A DNA stretch of 8,383 bases from Gammaproteobacteria bacterium (GTDB lineage Bacteria > Pseudomonadota > Gammaproteobacteria > DSM-19610). The position numbers and the translations under genes are program-made. Under the pieces are notes generated by a model. The model was not told the origin of the DNA, searched no databases, and worked only from the letters and a program-made list of their open reading frames with translations. The stretch is taken from assembly GCA_011371465.1 (NCBI GenBank), contig DRQL01000105.1, positions 1-8,383 on the forward strand. The letters run 5' to 3'. Of the stretch, positions 1 to 7,500 are shown piece after piece (positions within the stretch are counted from its first letter, which is position 1; the number at the start of each line of letters is the position of its first letter).

Positions 1-114
1 AGGTCCGGCGCCGAGATACTCGTCACGTCTTGTCCGGGGTGCCTCTTCCACCTCTCCAAGTCCATCCGCGGAGAGAGGGTCTTCCACGCCGTCGAGGTCG
101 TAGAGGAGGGCCGC
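1..114 (+). other. Fragment of Fe-S oxidoreductase (CCG domain) C-terminus, in frame with SoxB
   Basis: Frame 1 reads SGAEILVTSCPGCLFHL and then SKSIRGERVFHAVEVVEEG. This matches the end of CCG (cysteine-rich) domains of HdrB/HdrD, GlcF and related iron-sulfur subunits. There, 'GAD-LVT-CPGC' supplies the last cysteines of the cluster site, followed by a short helix and the '-V-H-VE-' tail about 20 residues later. Nothing like it belongs upstream of MQQMVDEARGKGAQ in SoxB, where a 'FGIREE' type sequence is expected. The natural C-terminus of such proteins lies close to where the SoxB part begins. The assignment rests on one motif in 38 residues, so the exact subfamily cannot be named. Confidence 0.6.
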
Positions 115-1074
115 ATGCAGCAAATGGTCGACGAAGCACGCGGCAAGGGCGCCCAGGTCGTGATTGTGCTGTCGCACAACGGTATGGACGTCGACCTGAA
201 GATGGCCTCGCGCGTCACCGGTATCGACGCCATCATGGGTGGCCATACCCACGACGCCATCCCGCGCCCGGTGGAAGTCAAGAATGCCGGCGGCATTACC
301 CTGGTGACCAATGCCGGCTCCAACAGCAAGTTCCTCGGCGTACTCGACCTGGACGTCAGGGACGGCAAGGTACGCGATTACCGCTACCACCTGCTGCCGG
401 TGTTCTCCAACCTGCTGGACGCAGACGCCGAAATGGCCGCCTATATCGACAAGGTCCGCGCTCCCTACATGGACAAACTGTCCGAGGAACTGGCGATCAC
501 CGACGAACTCCTGTATCGCCGCGGCAACTTCAACGGCACCTTCGACCAGCTGATCTGCGACGCGCTGATCGACGTACAGGGCGCACAGATTTCTTTCTCA
601 CCCGGCTTCCGCTGGGGGGTCAGCGTCATGCCGGGCGAAGCCATCACCTATGAGCACCTCATGACCCAGACCGCCATCACCTACCCGACCGTGACCCTTA
701 ACAACATGACCGGCACGCGCATCAAGGAAATACTCGAAGACGTGGCGGACAACCTGTTCAACCAAGACCCGTACTACCAGCAGGGTGGCGACATGGTGCG
801 CACCGGCGGCCTGAAATACAGCATCGACCCGACCGCCAGCATGGGTTCCCGCATCAGCGACATGGAAGTGGATGGCAAGCCCATCGAACCCAACGCCGAG
901 TACCCGGTCGCCGGCTGGGCCAGCGTAGCGCAGAAGCTCGACGGGCGCCCGGTGTGGGATGTAGTTGCCGAGTACCTGCGCGACCAGAAGACCATCGGTC
1001 ATATTGATCTGAACGAGCCGTTGATCAAGGGCGCCAAAGGGAACCCGGGGTACGCGCCTGCCGACAGCCTGTAG
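1..1074 (+). CDS. soxB: Thiosulfohydrolase SoxB, C-terminal part (5' end replaced by foreign sequence)
   Basis: SoxB is the periplasmic di-manganese enzyme of the Sox system. It hydrolyses the terminal sulfone from the cysteine-S-thiosulfonate carried by SoxYZ, releasing sulfate. Recognisable SoxB sequence runs from codon ATG 115 to the TAG at 1072-1074 (319 codons), whereas the family is usually about 560-590 residues, so roughly the first 240 are absent. Visible hallmarks are the metal-ligand stretch LSHNGMDVDLKMASRV (His at 175-177), then GGHTHD with its two metal-binding histidines at 244-246 and 250-252. The 5'-nucleotidase-like C-terminal domain follows, with RRGNFNGTFDQLICDAL and QQGGDMVRTGGL. 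ATG 115 is an internal methionine of SoxB, not its start: the frame stays open upstream to base 1, but residues 1-38 belong to another family. A terminator follows 26 bases after the stop, so this is the last gene of its transcript. Identity is very likely; an intact enzyme is not, given the missing catalytic half. Confidence 0.93.
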   Translation, partial: RSGAEILVTSCPGCLFHLSKSIRGERVFHAVEVVEEGRMQQMVDEARGKGAQVVIVLSHNGMDVDLKMASRVTGIDAIMGGHTHDAIPRPVEVKNAGGITLVTNAGSNSKFLGVLDLDVRDGKVRDYRYHLLPVFSNLLDADAEMAAYIDKVRAPYMDKLSEELAITDELLYRRGNFNGTFDQLICDALIDVQGAQISFSPGFRWGVSVMPGEAITYEHLMTQTAITYPTVTLNNMTGTRIKEILEDVADNLFNQDPYYQQGGDMVRTGGLKYSIDPTASMGSRISDMEVDGKPIEPNAEYPVAGWASVAQKLDGRPVWDVVAEYLRDQKTIGHIDLNEPLIKGAKGNPGYAPADSL

Positions 1075-1100
1075 CCCGCAGCCAGCCCCCGACGCCAGGA

Positions 1101-1130
1101 AAAGCCGGATCTTTATGATCCGGCTTTTTT
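1101..1130 (+). terminator. Rho-independent terminator of soxB
   Basis: A perfect 11-bp stem, AAAGCCGGATC (1101-1111) and GATCCGGCTTT (1117-1127), encloses a 5-base loop TTTAT and runs into a T tract ending at 1130 (six T's from 1125). It starts 26 bases after the soxB stop. The A-rich left flank pairs with the T tract, so it might also work from the minus strand, but no gene on that strand ends here. Confidence 0.92.
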
Positions 1131-1137
1131 ATGCCTT

Positions 1138-1170
1138 CCGGGCACGGAGGATTCGAACCAGCGACCTGCC
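1138..1170 (-). other. tRNA T-arm-like fragment (possible att-site remnant)
   Basis: On the minus strand the segment reads GTCGCTGGTTCGAATCC followed by TCCGTGCCCGG. GGTTCGAATCC (1149-1159 on the + strand) is the classic T-loop with its closing pairs, and the preceding GTCGC resembles the tRNA variable loop and T stem. However, only the inner T-stem pairs form (GCTGG against CCTCC), no CCA follows, and I find no convincing D arm, anticodon arm or 5' acceptor strand. It may be the 3' remnant of a tRNA used as an integration site, or chance. It is not a functional tRNA. Confidence 0.25.
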
Positions 1171-1172
1171 AG

Positions 1173-1321
1173 GTACTCGCGAACCATCTCTGTGTCCGGA
1201 CTGCAAAATCATTTGGCCCGATTTACGCGGTTGACAGAAATCTTACCGCTTTGTTAGTTTACTGGCTGTAGTCGATTACTCATGGACAGTCGAAGGAATA
1301 CGGGGATTCTTTCGCGAGTAC
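1173..1321. repeat. 11-bp inverted repeat flanking the promoter
   Basis: GTACTCGCGAA (1173-1183) is the exact reverse complement of TTCGCGAGTAC (1311-1321), with 127 bases between them. The pair brackets the putative promoter at 1231-1260. A third, related half-site, GTACGCGA (1326-1333), lies next to the right copy. The arrangement could be paired regulator sites, ends of a small element, or coincidence. Confidence 0.4.
1231..1260 (+). promoter_or_regulatory. Putative sigma70-type promoter for the Rhs/SpvB gene
   Basis: A perfect -35 box TTGACA (1231-1236) is followed after 18 bases by TAGTTT (1255-1260), preceded by TG at 1252-1253, which makes an extended -10 (TGnTAnnnT). The -10 hexamer itself matches consensus at only 3 of 6 positions, but the extension and the local AT-richness between two GC-rich genes support it. 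A start near 1267 would give a leader of about 170 bases. Confidence 0.5.
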
Positions 1322-1348
1322 TGTAGTACGCGAATTCGTCCATTCCTT
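1282..1348 (+). promoter_or_regulatory. Structured 5' leader with competing hairpins
   Basis: Within the predicted leader, ATGGAC (1282-1287) can pair with GTCCAT (1338-1343). Inside it, TCGCGAGTAC (1312-1321) pairs with GTACGCGA (1326-1333) around the loop TGTA, with a 2-base bulge. An alternative pairing, AAGGAAT (1293-1299) with ATTCCTT (1342-1348), would compete with the outer stem. The fold could affect expression of the downstream gene. No known riboswitch class is recognised and no terminator-like T tract follows. Confidence 0.3.
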
Positions 1349-1423
1349 GCTCTCCTGCCTGCAGGACCGGCGCCTATGTGACCACCTGGCACTTCATGAG
1401 TCCGGTTCACCTATCCCGCATTG

Positions 1424-1430
1424 AAGGGGG
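1424..1430 (+). promoter_or_regulatory. Shine-Dalgarno deciding the GTG start of the Rhs/SpvB gene
   Basis: AAGGGGG lies 9 bases before GTG 1440. An in-frame TGA at 1422-1424 immediately upstream excludes any earlier start. The next residues form a complete signal peptide, so GTG 1440 is strongly supported. Confidence 0.8.
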
Positions 1431-1439
1431 CAATGCACG

Positions 1440-1553
1440 GTGTTCAATGATCCGTCATACCGTCCGGCCCAGGTCCGGAAAGGCATAACGCACGCTGTCC
1501 TGCTGCGCAGTCTGCTGTGGCTGCTGATCCTGGTCGCACCGGCGGCCTGGGCA
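1440..1553 (+). other. Sec signal peptide
   Basis: Residues 1-38 have a basic N-region (R8, R13, K14, R23), a hydrophobic core LLWLLILVAPAA and an Ala-x-Ala type site ending in AWA before PTFPGG. Cleavage is predicted after residue 38. There is no lipobox cysteine, so the protein is expected to be released to the periplasm or beyond rather than lipidated. Confidence 0.85.
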
Positions 1554-4500
1554 CCGACCTTTCCCGGCGGCGACGTCGCCCCGCGCGGCAACCCGGACGG
1601 CCAGCTCAATGCCGGTGACCTGGTAGTGCTGGAGCGCATCGCGACCGGCCTGATCAATGCCGATGCCTATGAACAACGGGTGGGCGACGTAGCCCCGCTC
1701 GGTGCGCCCGACGGGCGGATCAACGCGGCTGACCTGCTGGTGCTGCAACGCGCCCTGTTCGGGGAAGTGAATCTGCCCGCGGTTTCCCTCACCCCGCCCG
1801 CCATCCCGGTGGCCGACCCGCTCAATAGTCCCACGGCCGACAGCCCGATCATGGTCAGCGGCCAGGCGGATGCCGGCAGTACCGTGCGCGTCTACGTCAA
1901 CGCGGCCCTGGTCACCGGCGGCGTCGCCGGCGCCGACGGCCGCTTCCGCGTAGCGGCTGCACTCAGCGAAGGCACCAACGTCATTCAGCTGTCCGCCATC
2001 CGCAACGGCGCCGAAAGCGCCCTGTCCGGCGCGCAGACGGTGATCCTGGACAGCACGCCGCCGGTCATCAACCCGGCGCTGCAGGTCGTGTCACTGGGCG
2101 GCGGGCGCATCCGCGTTACCGGCTCTACTGAAGCCGGCAGCAGCCTCCGCATCGACACGGCCGACGGTCGGACACTGACCGGCAGCAGCGATGCCGGCGG
2201 CAACTTCTCCCTGGACCTGAACGGGCAGCCCGGTGACGGCCTGAGCGTACGCGCCACCGATGCCGTCGGCAATCCGTCTGCGCCGGTAAGCACCACGGTG
2301 GTCGGCGCAACCGCCGGCATGTTCGAAGTCGATGACAGTGGTGCCGCCAACTACACCATCCCGCTGCAGGTGCCGCCCGGCACGGCCGGCATGCAACCCG
2401 ATCTGTCACTGGTGTTCAACAGCCGCGGCGGCAACGGCCTGCTCGGTGTCGGCTGGTCGCTTGGCGGCCTGTCGACCATCACCCGCTGCCCGCAGACACT
2501 GGCCGAAGACCAGGCCGCCGGCGCCGTACGATTCAACAGCGGCGACCGCTTCTGCCTGGACGGCCAGCGACTGATTGCTATCAGCGGCGCCTACGGCGCC
2601 AGCGGCACCGAATACCGCACCGAGCGCGAATCCTTTACCCGGGTCATCTCCTTCGGCAGCGCCGGCAGCGGCCCCGCCTGGTTCCGGGTGTGGACCCGGT
2701 CCGGGCAGATTCTGCGCTACGGCAACACGCCCGACGCCCGTATCGAAGCCACCGGGCGCAGCGAGGTCATGGTCTGGGCTGTGGACCGCATCGAAGACCG
2801 CGTGGGGAACTACCTGTCGGTTGCGTACAGGGAAGACACTGCGAATGGTGTCTACAGACCGGACGTGATCCGCTACACCGGCAATACCGCCGCGGGCCTC
2901 GCAACCTCTCAATCGGTCACCTTCAGCTACCAGTCGCGACCCGACAGCACGGTCCGTTATCTCGCCGGCAGCCGCCTGCAACGCACCCGGCGGCTGGCTT
3001 CGATCCAGACCTTTGACGGCGCCACGCTGGTCAAACAGTACCGGTTCAGCTACGACACCGGCCTGGTCAGCGGGCGCTCGCGGCTGACCCGCCTGACGGA
3101 ATGTGATGCCGCCAACCGCTGTTATCCACCCACGGTCTTTGACTGGCAAAACGGCAACCTGAACACCTTTTCCGATGGCGGAACCTGGGCCACCGGGAAA
3201 TACGCGAGCTTCCGCACCTCCGGCGCCATCCGTATCGGCGACCCCACCGGTGACGGCCGCAGTGACGTGTTGCTGGGACCGGACGCGAACCTGGAATGGC
3301 ACCTGCTGCGCTCCACCGGCTCCGCCTTCGACGAAGCAACCCCCGGCGGACTGTGGGCGGGCCCGCCGCCCATCAACATCCCCTGCGCCCGGAACCAGGA
3401 TCACGTACATGCCCTGGACGGCACCGGGAACGGCTTGACGGATATCATTGCCGTACCCGTCGATCTGGCGGGCACGGCCATTCAGCAGACTTCGCATGGA
3501 ACAAACGCGTGGTATTACGAAATCGGCACCTACCCGGGACTGGGCAACTGCCCGGCCGGTGACCGCTATTTCGAACTCGACGTCGATGCCGACGGGCTGG
3601 TGGACCTGGTACGCAATACCCTGCAGGTGCTGAAAAACACCCCCGGCGGACTCGAACAACCCGGCTGGCCGGTCAGCGGCCTGCCACCCACCTGGAACCC
3701 CGACCTGGCGTTGCCCCTCGACATGAATGCCGATGGGCGCGGCGACCTGCTGTTCGGCCCGGACAGCAGCGGCAACTGGACCGTTATCGTATCCACCGGC
3801 AGCAGCTTTGTCGGTACACCCTGGGGCGGCAACGCCCGCTATGCCAACTGGCCATACGGTCGCCGCCCCATGGATGTCAACGGCGACAGCCTGCCCGACA
3901 TGGTGATGGGACCGGACCCCTCGGGGAACTGGTTCGTGCTGCTCAACACCGGTACCGGGCTGAATACCGGCACCGGTTTTGTCGATGCCGGTGTGTGGAT
4001 CAGCGGGCAGTTCGGCAGCTGGGCCAACAATATCGACCTGCTGCAGCAAATCCGGCCGATGGATACCAACGACGATGGCCTGCAGGACCTGTTGCTGGGG
4101 CCGGATGCCAGCGGCAACTGGTACGCCCTGCAATCGACCGGCAGCGGTTTCACGCTCAGAGGTATCCTCTCCGGCGTCTACGCCGGCTGGGCCACCGGCA
4201 GCAACGTCCAGCAAATCCGCCCCGCCGATCTGAATGGCAATGGCAAAACGGACCTGCTGCTGGGCCCGGACAGCAACGGCGACTGGTTTGCAGTACTGCA
4301 ACAAAGCGGGACCGCCGTCGATCAGCTGACGGGTATCCACAGCGGTCAGCTGGATACCGCCATCTCCTATGACCGCAGACGCCTGGGCACCTTCCCGATC
4401 GGGTTTGGTGAATTCCCCACCCTGCCCCTGAACGGCCCCCTGGACGTCGTCGCCACGGTCAGCACCAGCGACGGCATCGGTGGCAGCTATACCCAGACCT

Positions 4501-7500
4501 ACCAGTACGCGGATGCAAAAATCGGCGTGCAGGGCCGTGGCTTTCTCGGCTTCGCTTCAGTAACGCGCACCGACAGCCGCAACCAGATCGCCACCACCAC
4601 GCAATACGCCCAGGCCTATCCCTATGCCGGCATGGTCACGGCCATCACCCGTACCGATACCCTGAGCGGCCGAACGTTAAACACCACCACCAGCACCCTG
4701 GCCGCCCTGGAACTGGATAACGCCGGCAGCCGGGTCTGCTCCACCAACTGCCAGACCGGCAACGGCAATGGCCGGCGCCACTTTCCCTATGCGGCGAGCA
4801 CCACCGAAACCGCCTTCAACCCGGACACCGGCGTACTGGAAACCCGGGTGCAGACGAGCACCGTCTATGACACCCTGGGGAACGTCAAGCAACTGACGGT
4901 GACAAGCAAAGGCCCGCAACTGGGCGCAAGCTGGGTCACCACCACGGTCAACAGCTACCAGGACGACCCCGCCAACTGGCTGCTGGGCCGTCTGAGCCGC
5001 GCACAGGTCACTCACAATGCGCCCGGACAGCTACCCGTCACCCGCGTATCCGCCTTCAAATACGACACCCGCGGCCTGCTGAAACAGGAAGTCATCGAAC
5101 CGGATCAACCAAACACGCCGCTGACCCTTACCACCGACTACGGCTACGATGCGTTCGGCAACCGCAGCAGTGAAACCGTCACCGGGCTCAAGGGCGCCAC
5201 CGCCGCGCAGGGTCTGCAGATCCGGACCACCACTACGCAGTACGATGCCAAAGGGCGTTTTCCGCTGAGCACCACCAATGCCCTGGACCAGACCGAAACC
5301 TATGTCTACGACGGCCGTTTCGGCGTACGCACGCAACTGACCGGCCCCAACAACCTGATCACCACCTGGCAGTACGACAGCTTCGGCCGGCTGGTAAAAG
5401 AAACCCGCGCCGACACCACCGTAACCGACACCCGTTACCGCTGGTGCGGCACCGACTGCCCCAACGGCGGTTACGCCGTAGAGACCCGCACCGACGGCAG
5501 CGCACCGCTAACCCGCTACCAGGACGCGCTGGGGCGCGACATCCTGGTACAGTCCCCCGGCCTGGATGGGCGCACCATCAACCGGCGCACGGTCTACGAC
5601 ACCCTGGGCCGGCCGGTGCAGGTCTCGGAGCCCTACTTTACCGGCGACACACCGGCCTGGACCAGCACCACCTACGACCTGCTGGACCGCCCCGTCACCG
5701 TCACCAGCCCGCTCGGCGAGATCCGGCGCATGAGCCACAGCATCAGTGGCGATACCCTGGTCACCATCGAGACCCTGGACGGCATCAGCGGCGCCACCGC
5801 CGAGGCGCGCAACGCCATCGGCCAGACCGTGAGCGTAACCGACCGCCTCGGCGCAGTGATCAATTATGGCTACGACGCCATTGGCAACCTGACCAACACC
5901 GCCTCGGCCGGGAATGCAGTACAACTCGGCTACGACCTGCGCGGCCGCAAGAAAACCATGAGTGACCCCGACATGGGCAACTGGACCTATGCCTATAACG
6001 GTTTCGGCGAACTGGTATCACAAACAGACGCCAGGAGTCAGACAGTCACCATGAGCTACGACCCACTGGGCCGCATGACCGCTCGCAACGAAGCGGAAGG
6101 CCTCAGCACCTGGACCTACGACACAGCCGCCAACGGCATCGGCAAACTCGCCCGCGAGACCGCCCCCAACGGCTACATCCGCACCCACCACTACGACAGC
6201 CTCGGCCGCCCGTCACAAACCGCAACCACCATTGCCGGTACGACCTACACCATGACCACCGCCTACGACGCCTACAGCCGGGTCATCCGCACCACCTACC
6301 CGACCGGTTTCGCGGCCGAGAACACCTATAACCTGCGCGGTGACCTGCTGGAAGTCAGGGACGCCGCCAACGACACCGTGTTCTGGAGCGTCCAGGCCGA
6401 GAACGCCCGCGCCCAGGCCACCGCCTTCCGCCTCGGCAGCGGCCTGGACACCCTCAGGAGCTTTGATGCCGAAGGCCATCTCGCCCTGGTCACCACCGGC
6501 TTCGGTACTTCCACTACGGTCCAGAACCAGCAGTTTATCTACGACACCCACGGTAACCTCGCCCGGCGCGTCGATAACAACCAGACCCCGTTCAGCGGCT
6601 CGGGCCAGTCCCTGAACGAGCTGTTCAGCTACGACGCCCTGTTCCGCCTCAAGACCGCCACCCTGCTCGGCGTCGGCGCACGCAGCTACACCTATGACCC
6701 CCTGGGCAATCTCAAGAGCAAGACCGGCGTCGGCAGCTACACCTACGGCCAGAACGGCGCCGGTCCCCACGCCGTGACCGACGCCGGCGGGGTGACCTAC
6801 CACTACGACGCCAACGGCAACCAGACCGACGGCGACGGTCGGACGATCACCTGGACCAGCTTCAACAAGGCCGGGACGATCAGTAAAAATGGCGTGACCT
6901 ACACCTACGACTACGCCGCCGACCACCACCGCATCCGCCAGACCGGCCCCGGCCACAGCACGGTGTATATCAACCCGCGCCTGGACAGCGGCGCGCACTT
7001 CGAGTCCGAACGCCGCGGCCAGCAGGTCGAGGACAAACACTATATCTCCGCCAACGGTGAAGTGGTGGCCCTCCACGTCCAGACCCATCCGGCCGGCCAG
7101 CCCGCCAACCTCACCGCCACCACCCGCTACCTGCACAGCGACCACCTGGGCTCCGTCGTGGCGATCACCGACGAGGCCGGCCAGGTGCTGGAGTCGTTCC
7201 GTTACAGCCCGTTCGGCGAACGCCTCTACGCCAACGGCAGTACGCCGTCCGGAGTACTCACCTCCACCCTCACCCACCACGGCTTTACCGGGCACGAGAT
7301 GCTGGATGCGTTCGGGCTGGTGCATGCCAATGCACGGCTGTATGACGCGCGGCTGGGGCGGTTTTTGAGTGCGGATCCGACCATACAGGCGCCAGGCAAC
7401 CTGCAGAGTTATAACCGCTATACCTACACCTTCAACAACCCGCTGTCGCGCGTCGATCCGGGCGGGCTGAAAAGCTTTCTCAAAAAGGCCGGTAATTTCT

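Noticed and set aside
30..653. Arg/Pro-rich + strand frame of 207 codons overlapping SoxB
   Set aside because: It is a frame-shifted reading of SoxB. The SoxB frame contains the metal-binding motifs and the conserved C-terminal domain.
1195..1220. GGACTGCAAAATC resembling a tRNA-Cys anticodon loop on the + strand
   Set aside because: No stem pairs properly around the GCA, and no T arm or acceptor stem follows in the right place on the + strand.
1282..1326. Possible 14-codon leader peptide (MDSRRNTGILSRVL)
   Set aside because: There is no Shine-Dalgarno before the ATG, no run of a single amino acid that would suggest attenuation, and the bases are better explained by the hairpin.
2406..4340. 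Long minus-strand open frame of 644 codons opposite the SpvB/propeller region
   Set aside because: The + strand frame here has clear SpvB and FG-GAP domains. The antisense protein is low-complexity (Ala, Gly, Val, Gln), has no recognisable domain, and is the usual shadow of a GC-rich gene.
6213..7325. Minus-strand open frame of 370 codons opposite the YD repeats and core
   Set aside because: It is rich in Val, Gly and Ala and mirrors the TAC-GAC repeats of the YD motif on the other strand. Such antisense frames are common false genes in Rhs loci.
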